Shown: positions 1-8,143 of the stretch, one piece after another | Position numbering within the stretch: the first letter of the stretch is position 1 | Layout of the letters: every line of letters begins with the position of its first letter | Source: Parasutterella muris | GTDB lineage: Bacteria; Pseudomonadota; Gammaproteobacteria; Burkholderiales; Burkholderiaceae_F | DNA: 64,000 bases | Direction of reading: 5' to 3' | NCBI RefSeq assembly: GCF_943193095.1 | Contig: NZ_CALPCV010000007.1 | Span: 1 to 64,000, forward strand | The notes under the pieces: generated by a model | What the model saw: the letters and a program-made list of their open reading frames with translations, nothing else | Told to the model about the DNA's origin: nothing | The model's database searches: none | Program-made: the position numbers and the translations under genes

Positions 1-112
1 AAGCACTTTTCCTAATAAATTCATGCAATTATCAGAAATTTTCGCAGATATTATTCAGATTTTTTATTAATATCGTGCGTCGAACCTGGGTACTGACAGC
101 GTCTATCGGCTG

Positions 113-180
113 TACGTCAATAAAATTTCCTTTGGAATTGCTATACGTCAATCTATACGTCAATAAAAATTCCATTGGGA
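113..180. repeat. Imperfect direct repeats near the left edge
   Basis: The motif TACGTCAAT occurs three times, at about 113, 144 and 156. The first and third copies extend into similar sequence (TACGTCAATAAAA, then TTCC, then TTGG), giving about 25 bp of imperfect repeat with a period near 43 bp. The rest of 1-246 is AT-rich, holds no supported gene and lies downstream of the tRNA-Lys terminator. It may be a remnant of an older insertion next to the tRNA genes, but nothing here proves that. Confidence 0.4.
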
Positions 181-246
181 GCCGTTAATTGTCGGAAAGG
201 TACAGCAGGGAAAAACCGCAAAGGCCTCGTACTTATTGGTCCGGGC

Positions 247-281
247 AAAAAAATATCCGAGAGTCTTGGAGACTCTCGGAT
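247..281 (-). terminator. Rho-independent terminator of the tRNA-Lys pair
   Basis: A perfect 12-bp stem (255-266 with 270-281, loop TGG) is followed on the minus strand by a run of seven T (253-247). It lies 8 bases beyond the CCA end of the leftmost tRNA, as expected for the end of a two-tRNA transcript. Confidence 0.85.
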
Positions 282-288
282 GGTAACT

Positions 289-364
289 TGGTGGGGGCAC
301 AGGGATTCGAACCCGGGACCTACGGATTAAGAGTCCGCTGCTCTACCAACTGAGCTATACCCCC
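289..364 (-). tRNA. tRNA-Lys (anticodon CUU)
   Basis: The minus strand folds as a complete 76-nt tRNA with encoded CCA. The acceptor stem starts GGGGGTA, the D arm has AGCTCAGTTGGTAGAGC, the anticodon loop is CTCTTAA (anticodon CUU, lysine), and the T arm contains GGTTCGAATCC. It reads AAG codons and sits 4 bases after a second tRNA-Lys, probably in one transcript. Confidence 0.95.
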
Positions 365-368
365 TATT

Positions 369-444
369 TGGTGGGCTGTGCAGGACTCGAACCTGCGACC
401 AATGGATTAAAAGTCCACTGCTCTACCAACTGAGCTAACAACCC
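369..444 (-). tRNA. tRNA-Lys (anticodon UUU)
   Basis: A complete 76-nt minus-strand tRNA with encoded CCA. The acceptor stem starts GGGTTGT and the anticodon loop is CTTTTAA, so the anticodon is UUU and it reads AAA/AAG. The D arm is nearly identical to that of the neighbouring tRNA-Lys(CUU), while acceptor and T stems differ. It is the promoter-proximal member of the pair. Confidence 0.95.
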
Positions 445-485
445 TTTGTCGATCAAGACTTGCGTCTCAATCAATCGAGAAGTGA

Positions 486-514
486 ATACTACACACGTTT
501 TTTTTAATCGTCAA
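486..514 (-). promoter_or_regulatory. Sigma-70 promoter of the tRNA-Lys pair
   Basis: The minus strand carries TTGACG (514-509), a 17-bp spacer and TAGTAT (491-486), about 42 bases upstream of the first tRNA. Both hexamers and the spacing are close to consensus, as expected for a strong stable-RNA promoter. Confidence 0.7.
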
Positions 515-622
515 ATCAAGTGGACCCAATCCGAAACTGTTACCGTCGAGTAAGACATAAATTGTCGCACTAATTTTTAGAATAACTTCCAACAAGAAAA
601 TAATCTGAAATTGAAATCTGCC

Positions 623-650
623 TTGTCAAATCTGATTTTTTCGCTACTAT
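623..650 (+). promoter_or_regulatory. Candidate sigma-70 promoter of recA
   Basis: TTGTCA (623-628), a 16-bp spacer and TACTAT (645-650) lie 46 bases before the recA start. A GCGGCT/AGCCGC hairpin (663-676) follows in the leader. No canonical CTGT-N8-ACAG LexA box is visible, so SOS control cannot be read from this sequence. Confidence 0.5.
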
Positions 651-696
651 TACAGAACTTATGCGGCTTGAGCCGCCAAAATTTAGGAAGAATTAA

Positions 697-1806
697 ATGG
701 CTGAAAAGAAAAAAGTGAAACCGCCCGTAGAACAGATTGTTGATACGGATGCCCGCAAGAAAGCGCTCAAGGTCGCGTTGGATCAGATTACAAAGCAGTT
801 TGGTAAGGACGCGATCCTAAATATGGGCGACGGTCCGGCCGAGCAGAACCTTGATGTCGTCTCCACCGGCTCTTTCACTCTGGATATGGCGCTTGGCGTC
901 GGCGGTCTTCCCCGCGGACGTATTGTTGAGATTTACGGACCGGAATCTTCCGGTAAAACAACGCTGACGCTGCACATCCTTGCAGAAATGCAGAAACTTG
1001 GCGGAACCTGCGCGTTTATCGACGCCGAGCACGCTCTGGATATTAAATATGCTCAGGCGCTCGGCGTGCATATTGAAGATCTGCTCTTGTCTCAGCCGGA
1101 CAGCGGAGAACAGGCTCTGGAAATCACAGATGCGTTGGTTCGTTCCGGAGCGGTTGACCTCGTCGTCATCGACTCTGTCGCAGCTCTTGTGCCCCGTTCT
1201 GAAATCGAAGGCGAAATGGGCGAAGCTCTCCCCGGTCTGCAGGCCAGACTGATGAGCCAGGCGCTGCGCAAGCTCACATCCAGTATTAAAAAATCCAACA
1301 CACTCGTAGTCTTTATTAACCAGGTTCGTCAGAAGATCGGCATCACTTACGGTTCTCCCGAGACAACGACCGGCGGCAATGCGCTGAAGTTCTACGCCAC
1401 GATCCGTATGGATATCCGCAGAATCGGCGGCATCAAGAAGGGCGACGAAGTACTCGGCAACGAGACACGCGTTAAAGTTGTGAAAAACAAAGTTGCGCCT
1501 CCCTTCAAACAGGCTGAGTTTGAAATCATCTACGGCGAAGGCATCTCCCGCGAAGGCGAAGTCATCGATCTCGGTACCGATATGGATATCTTCGGCAAGT
1601 CCGGCGCTTGGTACTCCTATCAGGGCAATAAGATTGGCCAAGGCAAGGCGGCTGCCAGAGAGTGGCTCAAAGAACATCCTGAAGAAATGAAGCTCATCGA
1701 AGATCAGATTCGCGCCAAGATCAGCGGTGAAAACGAAAAACATAAGAACGATCCGGTTACAGAGACTTCATCCGTGACCGAAGAGGTCTATGAAGACGCA
1801 CCATGA
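697..1806 (+). CDS. recA: Recombinase RecA
   Basis: RecA forms ATP-dependent filaments on single-stranded DNA, catalyses strand exchange, and acts as co-protease for LexA cleavage. The 369-aa product has the Walker A motif GPESSGKTT at residues 81-89, a Walker B strand around VVIDSVAAL, the intact loop region after EGEMG, and an acidic C-terminal tail (EEVYEDAP). Length is slightly above the E. coli protein (353 aa) because of a short N-terminal extension and the tail. An AGGAAG ribosome site precedes the ATG. It overlaps recX by ATGA, so the two are translationally coupled. Confidence 0.98.
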   Translation: MAEKKKVKPPVEQIVDTDARKKALKVALDQITKQFGKDAILNMGDGPAEQNLDVVSTGSFTLDMALGVGGLPRGRIVEIYGPESSGKTTLTLHILAEMQKLGGTCAFIDAEHALDIKYAQALGVHIEDLLLSQPDSGEQALEITDALVRSGAVDLVVIDSVAALVPRSEIEGEMGEALPGLQARLMSQALRKLTSSIKKSNTLVVFINQVRQKIGITYGSPETTTGGNALKFYATIRMDIRRIGGIKKGDEVLGNETRVKVVKNKVAPPFKQAEFEIIYGEGISREGEVIDLGTDMDIFGKSGAWYSYQGNKIGQGKAAAREWLKEHPEEMKLIEDQIRAKISGENEKHKNDPVTETSSVTEEVYEDAP

Positions 1807-2279
1807 TGAGTGAGTCTGACGAGCGCAGACAGCAAATCAAATTCAAGGCGGTAGCGGCTCTTGCAGCAAAAGAGCGCTCTCGCCTTGGTCTTTTTAAGAA
1901 GCTGTCGGACCAATTTGAAGAGCCCGGAGATGCCGAACTGATTAATTCGGTACTCGATGAGCTTGAGAAACGTAAATATCTTTCAGACGAGCGCTTTGCA
2001 AAAAGCCAGGTCATGATCAAAAACTCACGCTTTGGCGATCAGAAGCTTCGCTGGGAACTTCGTAGACAAGGCGTGTCAAGCGAATTGGCTGATGAGGCAA
2101 TTCGCGAAAACGAAGTGTCCGAACTGGATCGGGCAAGAGTTCTGTGGGAGCGCCGCTTTGGTGAGCCTCCTCAGGATCCGAAAGAAAGAGCCAGACAGGT
2201 TCGATTCCTCGCGTATCGGGGATTTTCTTTCAGAACAATCGAAAAGGTTCTTCGCTGTCGACTCGATGAAGAAGAGTAA
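1803..2279 (+). CDS. recX: Regulatory protein RecX
   Basis: RecX binds RecA filaments and limits their growth and co-protease activity. The 158-aa product has the family's helical repeat layout, with the conserved segments KRKYLSDERFAKS and the C-terminal RQVRFLAYRGFSFRTIEKVL. Its start overlaps the recA stop (ATGA), the usual recA-recX arrangement, so it should be made from read-through of the recA message. A second ATG lies directly after the first, so the start could be one codon later. No terminator was found between recX and the next gene. Confidence 0.92.
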   Translation: MMSESDERRQQIKFKAVAALAAKERSRLGLFKKLSDQFEEPGDAELINSVLDELEKRKYLSDERFAKSQVMIKNSRFGDQKLRWELRRQGVSSELADEAIRENEVSELDRARVLWERRFGEPPQDPKERARQVRFLAYRGFSFRTIEKVLRCRLDEEE

Positions 2280-2366
2280 TGCCCGGCAATGCTTAGAGCG
2301 GCTCTGGGTTTATACTCGTAAGATTGCTTTAGGAACAATCTCACAATCTCTTTTTCATTTACGCCG

Positions 2367-3530
2367 ATGAAAATTCATGAATATCAAGCGCGTCGTATTC
2401 TTCAGAATTTCGACGTGCCCGTTCCCGTTGCGGAAGTTGCCTCCAGTGCTGAAGAGGCAGAACAGATAGCTAAAGAAATCGGAGGCCGCGTTTGGGCTGT
2501 CAAGGCTCAGGTTCATGCGGGCGGCAGGGGAAAAGCGGGCGGCGTGAAGCTTGCCCGAAGCCTCGGGGACGTCTCCGCCCTGGCTTCCTCCTTAATCGGT
2601 TCCCGCCTTGTGACCAAACAAACCGGCGCGCACGGCGCTCCGGTCAGCAAGGTTCTGATTCAGGAAGGGCTTAATATCGCTCAGGAATTCTATGTTGGAC
2701 TCCTGATTGACCGTCAGGCGCAAAAACCGATTCTCATCGCTTCTGCAGAGGGCGGAGTCGAGATCGAACGCGTTGCGGCCGAATCTCCTGAAAAAATTAT
2801 CAACACCTATATCGATCCGGAAAGCGGACTGAGCAGAGAACAGGCGCTTGAAGTCGCCACTAAGCTCGGTGTGGAGCCGGCGGTTTGCCCGGAGTGCGCC
2901 GATGTTTTGGTGAAACTCTGGAACACGTTCAATTCAATGGACTGCTCGCTTCTGGAAATTAATCCGCTGATCGTAACTGCCGAACATAAGGTCTATCCGC
3001 TGGACGTGAAGATGACCTTTGATGACAACGCGCTGATGCGCCATCCGGAACTCGAAAGCCTGCACGATCCCGAACAGGAAGATCCGACGGAACTTACTGC
3101 GCATCAGGCCGGACTTCAGTACATTCAGCTTGACGGCAATATTGCGTGCTTGGTAAACGGCGCCGGCTTGGCCATGGCCACAATGGACACCATCAAGCTC
3201 TTCGGAGGCGAACCTGCCAACTTCCTTGATATTGGAGGCGGCGCCTCGGTTGAAAAGGTGACGGCCGCTTTCGAAATCATGCTCTCCCGCCCCGAAGTCA
3301 AGGTGATTTTGGTCAATATCTTCGGCGGCATTATGAAGTGCGACATTATCGCCGAGGGCATCGTTCAGGCCTGCCATAAAGTCAAACTGACGGTGCCGCT
3401 CGTCGTTCGCATGAAAGGAACGCACGAGGAACTTGGCAAACAGATTCTCAAAGACAGCGGACTGCCGATTCTTTCTGCCGAATCACTCGGCGAGGCAGCA
3501 AAACTTGCAGTAGAAAAGTCTCGGGAGTAA
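2367..3530 (+). CDS. sucC: Succinyl-CoA synthetase beta subunit (ADP-forming)
   Basis: SucC is the ATP-grasp subunit that, with SucD, interconverts succinyl-CoA and succinate with substrate-level phosphorylation. The product starts MKIHEYQARRILQNF and has the nucleotide-binding stretch VHAGGRGKAGGVKLA and the C-terminal NIFGGIMKCDIIAEGI typical of the subunit. At 387 aa it matches E. coli SucC (388). The sucD start follows after 3 bases, so the two form an operon. The 87-base leader after recX contains a TATACT hexamer (2311-2316) and a small AGATTG/CAATCT inverted repeat, so transcription may start there, but the -35 element is unclear. Confidence 0.97.
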   Translation: MKIHEYQARRILQNFDVPVPVAEVASSAEEAEQIAKEIGGRVWAVKAQVHAGGRGKAGGVKLARSLGDVSALASSLIGSRLVTKQTGAHGAPVSKVLIQEGLNIAQEFYVGLLIDRQAQKPILIASAEGGVEIERVAAESPEKIINTYIDPESGLSREQALEVATKLGVEPAVCPECADVLVKLWNTFNSMDCSLLEINPLIVTAEHKVYPLDVKMTFDDNALMRHPELESLHDPEQEDPTELTAHQAGLQYIQLDGNIACLVNGAGLAMATMDTIKLFGGEPANFLDIGGGASVEKVTAAFEIMLSRPEVKVILVNIFGGIMKCDIIAEGIVQACHKVKLTVPLVVRMKGTHEELGKQILKDSGLPILSAESLGEAAKLAVEKSRE

Positions 3531-3533
3531 GCG

Positions 3534-4430
3534 ATGAGTATTTTGGTTAATAAAGATTCCCGTGTGATTACTCAGGGTATGACCGGGAAAACCGGACAGT
3601 TCCATACACGTCTGTGCAGAGAGTACGGATTTGGCAAAGACTGCTTTGTGGGCGGCGTGAATCCGCGTAAAGCGGGCCAGGTATGGGAAGGTCTGCCGAT
3701 TTTTGCCTCGGTGAAAGAGGCTAAAGAAGCTACCGGAGCAAACGTCTCCGTGATTTATGTTCCGCCCGCGGGCGCGGCTGCCGCAATTCAGGAAGCGAGC
3801 GACGCAGGAATCGAACTGATTATCTGCATCACGGAAGGAATTCCCGTTCTCGATATGGTCCGCGTTCGTGACCATATGAAGAAGACCGGCTCCAAATCAC
3901 TGCTTCTCGGACCGAACTGCCCGGGCGTCATGACGCCGGGAGAAATTAATGTTGGCATTATGCCTGAGCACATCCATCGCAAGGGTCATATCGGTGTGGT
4001 TTCCCGCTCCGGAACTCTGACATACGAAGCGGTTGCGCAGCTTACCGCGCTCGGTTACGGACAGTCCACCGCCATCGGTATCGGCGGCGATCCGATTAAC
4101 GGAATCAAGCACATCGACGCGCTCAAACTGTTCAATGACGATCCAGATACAGAGGCCGTGGTCATGATCGGAGAGATCGGCGGAAGCGACGAAGAGACCG
4201 CCGCAGAATGGGCGCGTGACAATATGAAGAAGCCCGTAGTGGGCTTTATTGCCGGTGTGACAGCGCCAGCGGGTAAGAGAATGGGGCATGCGGGCGCCAT
4301 TATCTCGGGCGGCAGGGGAACAGCCGAAGGCAAACTCGCGGCGCTGGAAGCCTGCGGGATTCGTACGACGCGCAATCCCTCCGAGATCGGCGAGCTTCTT
4401 AAATCTGTGCTGACATCCGTCAAGGAGTAA
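3534..4430 (+). CDS. sucD: Succinyl-CoA synthetase alpha subunit
   Basis: SucD binds CoA through an N-terminal Rossmann fold and carries the phosphohistidine that relays phosphate to ADP. The 298-aa product starts MSILVNKDSRVITQGMTGKTG and contains the phospho-histidine segment GKRMGHAGAIISGGRGTAEG, with the histidine near residue 252. Length is near the family norm (about 290). It lies 3 bases after sucC. Its final codons supply the AAGGAG ribosome site of the following TerC-family gene, so the three genes are probably cotranscribed. Confidence 0.97.
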   Translation: MSILVNKDSRVITQGMTGKTGQFHTRLCREYGFGKDCFVGGVNPRKAGQVWEGLPIFASVKEAKEATGANVSVIYVPPAGAAAAIQEASDAGIELIICITEGIPVLDMVRVRDHMKKTGSKSLLLGPNCPGVMTPGEINVGIMPEHIHRKGHIGVVSRSGTLTYEAVAQLTALGYGQSTAIGIGGDPINGIKHIDALKLFNDDPDTEAVVMIGEIGGSDEETAAEWARDNMKKPVVGFIAGVTAPAGKRMGHAGAIISGGRGTAEGKLAALEACGIRTTRNPSEIGELLKSVLTSVKE

Positions 4431-4436
4431 TTTATT

Positions 4437-5144
4437 TTGGAAACATTGATTGTCTGGTTTAACGAAATACACTGGGTCGCCGTTCTTCAGATCATTATGA
4501 TTGACATCCTGCTTGGCGGAGACAACGCCGTGGTCATTGCATTGGCCTGCAGAGATTTGGATCCACATCTGAGACGGAAAGGGATTTTCTACGGCGCGGG
4601 CGGTGCGATTGCGCTTCGAGTGATTCTGATCGCGTTTGCCGTGACGATCATGACGATCCCATACCTGAAGTTCTGCGGCGGACTCCTTCTTCTTTGGATC
4701 GGTATCAAACTGATCGTTCCTCATGACGAAGGAGATCAGGAGGTACACGCAAGTAAAAAACTTTGGGGCGCGGTTAAGACAATTATTATCGCCGATCTGG
4801 TGATGAGTATCGACAATGTCATCGCGATCGCAGGCGCAGCCGAACAGGCACCAGGGCATCATCAGATGGCGCTGGTTATTTTCGGTCTGCTTGTCAGTGT
4901 TCCGTTTATTCTCGGCGGAAGCCAGTTTATCTTGAAAATTCTGGATCGCTTCCCGATCATTGTGTATGCGGGTGGCGCGCTGCTCGGCTGGATTGCCGGC
5001 ACGCTGATGGTAGACGATCCGGGAATTTCTCCGCATTTCCCGAATCTGCCGGAGCTTCACATGGAGGGTGGAATCGCGGGAATTGTGTTCGTTCTCGGGG
5101 TTGCGCTGCTGATTAAGTTCTTCAAGAGTCGCAAGTCATCTTAA
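4437..5144 (+). CDS. TerC/YjbE-family integral membrane protein
   Basis: This is a 235-aa polytopic membrane protein of the TerC family. It has two related membrane motifs with acidic residues, DILLGGDNAVVIAL near the N-terminus and DLVMSIDNVIAIAG in the middle, as expected of metal-transport or metal-tolerance members such as YjbE. About seven membrane segments are visible. The start is a TTG ten bases after the AAGGAG embedded at the end of sucD. Some relatives in other bacteria export manganese; the substrate here cannot be read from the sequence. No riboswitch is present because sucD abuts the gene. Confidence 0.85.
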   Translation: METLIVWFNEIHWVAVLQIIMIDILLGGDNAVVIALACRDLDPHLRRKGIFYGAGGAIALRVILIAFAVTIMTIPYLKFCGGLLLLWIGIKLIVPHDEGDQEVHASKKLWGAVKTIIIADLVMSIDNVIAIAGAAEQAPGHHQMALVIFGLLVSVPFILGGSQFILKILDRFPIIVYAGGALLGWIAGTLMVDDPGISPHFPNLPELHMEGGIAGIVFVLGVALLIKFFKSRKSS

Positions 5145-5155
5145 GGCATTTACTT

Positions 5156-5190
5156 AAAAAAAGAGGCGGTGATCTGTTCACCGCCTTTTC
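5156..5190. terminator. Bidirectional terminator between the TerC-family gene and mnmA
   Basis: A 9-bp perfect stem AGGCGGTGA/TCACCGCCT (5164-5172 with 5178-5186) is flanked by A-rich sequence on the left and CTTTTCC on the right. It can therefore end both the plus-strand sucCD-terC transcript and the minus-strand mnmA transcript. Confidence 0.8.
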
Positions 5191-5192
5191 CT

Positions 5193-6278
5193 TTATGCGC
5201 AGGAGGAAATAATGGCGCCTCCGAGACAGACATCACCGTCATAAAGTACGGCGCTTTGTCCCGGTGTTACCGCCCACATGGGTTCTTCGGAAGCGAGCAT
5301 CAGGCTTTCGCTGTCGGCCGATAAAATTTCACAGGCCTGATCCGGCATGCGGTAGCGCGTTTTCAGCCCGAGCTTTGTTCCGGCAAGCGGGGCTGAGCCG
5401 CTGATCCAGTTGGGACGAGTCGCCGTCAGCGTGTAAGACTTGAGCCAGGGATGATCATGTCCCTGAACAATGTAGAGCGTGTTATCCGGAATATCTTTGC
5501 GGGCAACAAACCAAGGTTCACCGTTTCCTTCTTTAGAGCCGCCTACGCCGATGCCTTTTCTCTGGCCGATGGTGTAGTAGGAAAGACCGATGTGTTCCCC
5601 GACGACCTTCCCGTCAGCGGTTTTCATCGGACCGGGTTTGTTGGCAAGATAGCGGTGCAGGAATTCGCGGAAAGGTCTCTCTCCGATAAAGCAGATACCC
5701 GTGCTGTCTTTTTTACGTGCGTTGGGCAGGCCGATTTCTTCAGCGATTCTGCGGACTTCCGTCTTGCAAAGCTCTCCTACCGGGAAAATGCTTTTGGAGA
5801 GCTGATACTGATTCAGACGATTAAGGAAGTAGCTTTGATCCTTGGCCGGATCAAGCCCCTTTAACAGTTTGAACAGACCGTTGTCTTCCGTAACACGTGC
5901 ATAGTGGCCGGTCGCGATTTTGTCCGCGCCAAGCCGCAGAGCGTGGTCAAGGAAGGCCTTGAATTTGATTTCGGAGTTGCACAGCACGTCAGGATTCGGC
6001 GTGCGTCCTGCCTCGTACTCACTGAGGAACTCGGAAAACACGCGTTCCTTATATTCCTTGGCAAAGTTGACTGCTTCAATATCAATGCCGATCACATCGG
6101 CGACGGCCGTCGCATCAATCAGATCCTGACGGGAGGAACAGTATTCGCCGTCATCATCGTCTTCCCAGTTTTTCATGAAGAGGCCGATGACTTCATAGCC
6201 CTGCTGCTTGAGCAGGTACGCGCTGACCGCAGAGTCGACTCCGCCGGACAGCCCGACGACAACAGTTTTTGTGCTCAC
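5193..6278 (-). CDS. mnmA: tRNA-specific 2-thiouridylase MnmA
   Basis: MnmA adenylates and thiolates uridine 34 of tRNA-Lys, -Glu and -Gln. The 361-aa product has the PP-loop SGGVDS (residues 11-16), the first catalytic cysteine in NPDVLCNSE (C100) and the second in TGICFIGERPF (C196), matching the two-cysteine mechanism of the E. coli enzyme. The start is GTG with an AAGGAG site eight bases upstream. It is transcribed away from the nitronate monooxygenase-like gene. One of its substrates, tRNA-Lys(UUU), is encoded at 369-444. Confidence 0.97.
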   Translation of the reverse strand: MSTKTVVVGLSGGVDSAVSAYLLKQQGYEVIGLFMKNWEDDDDGEYCSSRQDLIDATAVADVIGIDIEAVNFAKEYKERVFSEFLSEYEAGRTPNPDVLCNSEIKFKAFLDHALRLGADKIATGHYARVTEDNGLFKLLKGLDPAKDQSYFLNRLNQYQLSKSIFPVGELCKTEVRRIAEEIGLPNARKKDSTGICFIGERPFREFLHRYLANKPGPMKTADGKVVGEHIGLSYYTIGQRKGIGVGGSKEGNGEPWFVARKDIPDNTLYIVQGHDHPWLKSYTLTATRPNWISGSAPLAGTKLGLKTRYRMPDQACEILSADSESLMLASEEPMWAVTPGQSAVLYDGDVCLGGAIISSCA

Positions 6279-6451
6279 TTATAACTCCTTTTTGAGCTCC
6301 TAATTTTAGCCAACTCAAAGCGGTGTCGGACGATTTAGTTGTGACAGAACGGGTCAAAGAAAGGATTAAAAACAATTGATTGGGAAGCGATAGTTGACGC
6401 AGTAATAGAATGACGTATTGTTTAAGCCTGAGTCGTAAAGAAGGAGACCGC

Positions 6452-7522
6452 ATGCCAGAATTTGTGTACACCGAAAACAAAAAATCACAGATTTTTTTAA
6501 ATGATTTCGGCATTGAAATTCCCATCATCGGGCTTCCCGGCTTTGGCTGGGGAACTCCTGAGCTGACAGCCGCAGTCTCTAACGCCGGAGGTCTCGGTGT
6601 TTTAAATGTCGGATTCATGAATGAAGACGAGATTGAGAAATCGGTCGCAGCGGTTCGCAAACTGACCGATCGGCCCTTTGCAGCCATGCTGTTCCCGCCG
6701 AAAAAAACACTTTTGGACAGTCGGAAACTAAAGCTTCTGTATATGGCGCTTTCTCCGCTTCGCGAGGATTTGGGACTTGAGACAAGCGCTGAAACACTGC
6801 AGCTTCCTGATTTTGACCGGCAGTTCAAGAAAATTATTGACCTGAGAGTGCCTGCGGTCGGGCTTCGTTTGGGTGGTCTTCGCGAACCTTACATGGAGGA
6901 GCTGGAAAGGTGCTGTATGCCGGTCTTTGGACTTGCTTCAAATTTGCGCGACGCCAAAGTTCTGGTCTCTAGCGGGGTGAAGGCGGTCGTTGCGGTTTCG
7001 TGGGCTGAAGGCGGACTGCTTTCTTATGAAGAAGTTCCGGCTTACGGTGCGGAAGTGGATTCTCTTGCGTTGTGGCCTGAGTGCGCACGAGCCTTGAAAG
7101 TTCCGGTTATCGCGGCGGGCTCTGTAATGACCGAGGCGCATGCAGAGGCGGCAAAACTTTTTGGCTGCGCGGGCCTCATGCTCACAGATGCGCTGCTGTG
7201 CGCAGATGAGTCACCGCTTCCGGAAGCCTGGCGCACGAAGCTCCGCTACACAACGGACGCTTCAACTGAAATGTCCTCTGTTTATTTGGGACGTCCCTCC
7301 CGATTCCTTGCCAACGGTCTCTCTCGCACGATTCAGGAAAACGAACTTCCGGTTCTTGATTTCCCGTTCCAGTATTTTGCGCTCAGGGATATTTTTGATT
7401 CAGCGCTGAAGCAGAACCGAATTGATCTTGCTTATCTGGAAATCGGTCAGAACGCCTTCCGGGTCCAAAGCCTTCCGGTTCAGAGTATCGTAGAAGCTTT
7501 TACGGACTACTGGACACGTTAA
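6452..7522 (+). CDS. Nitronate monooxygenase / 2-nitropropane dioxygenase-family flavoprotein
   Basis: This is a TIM-barrel FMN enzyme of the NPD family. It has the N-terminal pattern PIIGLPGFGWGTPELTAAVS followed by NAGGLGVL, and the phosphate-binding segment VPVIAAGSVMTEAHAEAAKLFG near residue 220. The ATG at 6452, with AAGGAG eight bases before it, is a better start than an in-frame upstream ATG at 6410, giving 356 aa. The usual metal-free FMN site appears intact, but substrate specificity (alkyl nitronates or others) cannot be told. It abuts pncA with no spacing, so the two are probably cotranscribed. Confidence 0.8.
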   Translation: MPEFVYTENKKSQIFLNDFGIEIPIIGLPGFGWGTPELTAAVSNAGGLGVLNVGFMNEDEIEKSVAAVRKLTDRPFAAMLFPPKKTLLDSRKLKLLYMALSPLREDLGLETSAETLQLPDFDRQFKKIIDLRVPAVGLRLGGLREPYMEELERCCMPVFGLASNLRDAKVLVSSGVKAVVAVSWAEGGLLSYEEVPAYGAEVDSLALWPECARALKVPVIAAGSVMTEAHAEAAKLFGCAGLMLTDALLCADESPLPEAWRTKLRYTTDASTEMSSVYLGRPSRFLANGLSRTIQENELPVLDFPFQYFALRDIFDSALKQNRIDLAYLEIGQNAFRVQSLPVQSIVEAFTDYWTR

Positions 7523-8143
7523 ATGAAGAAGAATCAGGCCCTGGTTGTTGTTGATGTGCAGAATGATTTTTTGGAGAAGGGAGCGCTTCCTGTCCCGGCT
7601 GCAAGTGAGGTTGTTCCCGTTATTAATAAGATTGCTCCACTGTTTGACACCGTAGTTTTTACTCAGGACTGGCATCCTCAAAACCATATTTCTTTTGCTT
7701 CTCAGCATGAGGGCGGCCGCGTTTATGAGCTCGTTGACGTATCTTACGGGAAACAGGTTTTATGGCCGGATCACTGCGTTCAGGAAACGGTCGGATCTGA
7801 GCTTGCCCCGGGACTCGATACAAGTAGGTGTGCCCTTAATATAAAAAAAGGAACCAATCCCGAGCTTGATAGCTATTCAGCCTTTATTGAAGCAGATCGA
7901 AGTACTCTCACAGGTCTTGCCGAGCAGCTGAAGGAGCGGGGAATTGACGAGGTGTTTGTCTGCGGTCTTGCGACGGATTTCTGTGTTTATTGGTCGGCTT
8001 TGGACGCGGTAAAGCTCGGTTTCAAGACGAATCTCGTGGAAGACGCCTGCCGCGGCATCGATATTGACGGCTCGATTCAAAAAGCGATCGAGGACATGAA
8101 AGCGCGCGGCATTCATATCCTCACATCCGCAGAGCTTAGCTGA
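7523..8143 (+). CDS. pncA: Nicotinamidase
   Basis: PncA hydrolyses nicotinamide to nicotinate in the NAD salvage pathway. The 206-aa product shows the catalytic triad as D11 (VVVDVQNDF), a lysine near 109 (IKKGTNPE) and C154 (GLATDFCVYW), and the metal-binding D49/H51 in TQDWHP. The length suits the longer bacterial enzymes. The ATG follows directly after the stop of the upstream flavoprotein gene. Its stop codon abuts that of lrgB on the other strand, with no terminator between. Confidence 0.93.
   Translation: MKKNQALVVVDVQNDFLEKGALPVPAASEVVPVINKIAPLFDTVVFTQDWHPQNHISFASQHEGGRVYELVDVSYGKQVLWPDHCVQETVGSELAPGLDTSRCALNIKKGTNPELDSYSAFIEADRSTLTGLAEQLKERGIDEVFVCGLATDFCVYWSALDAVKLGFKTNLVEDACRGIDIDGSIQKAIEDMKARGIHILTSAELS

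Noticed and set aside
80..96. TCGAACCTGGGTAC, similar to a tRNA T-arm, as an attachment-site remnant
   Set aside because: The flanks do not form a T stem and it does not match the 3' end of either tRNA-Lys closely enough.
600..696. LexA (SOS) box before recA
   Set aside because: CTG and ACAG words occur, but not as CTGT-N8-ACAG with correct spacing.
4431..4437. Manganese riboswitch (yybP-ykoY) before the TerC-family gene
   Set aside because: sucD ends six bases before the start; there is no room for a riboswitch.
3897..5060. A 387-codon antisense frame over sucD and the TerC-family gene
   Set aside because: It spans two well-supported genes on the other strand and encodes no recognisable protein.
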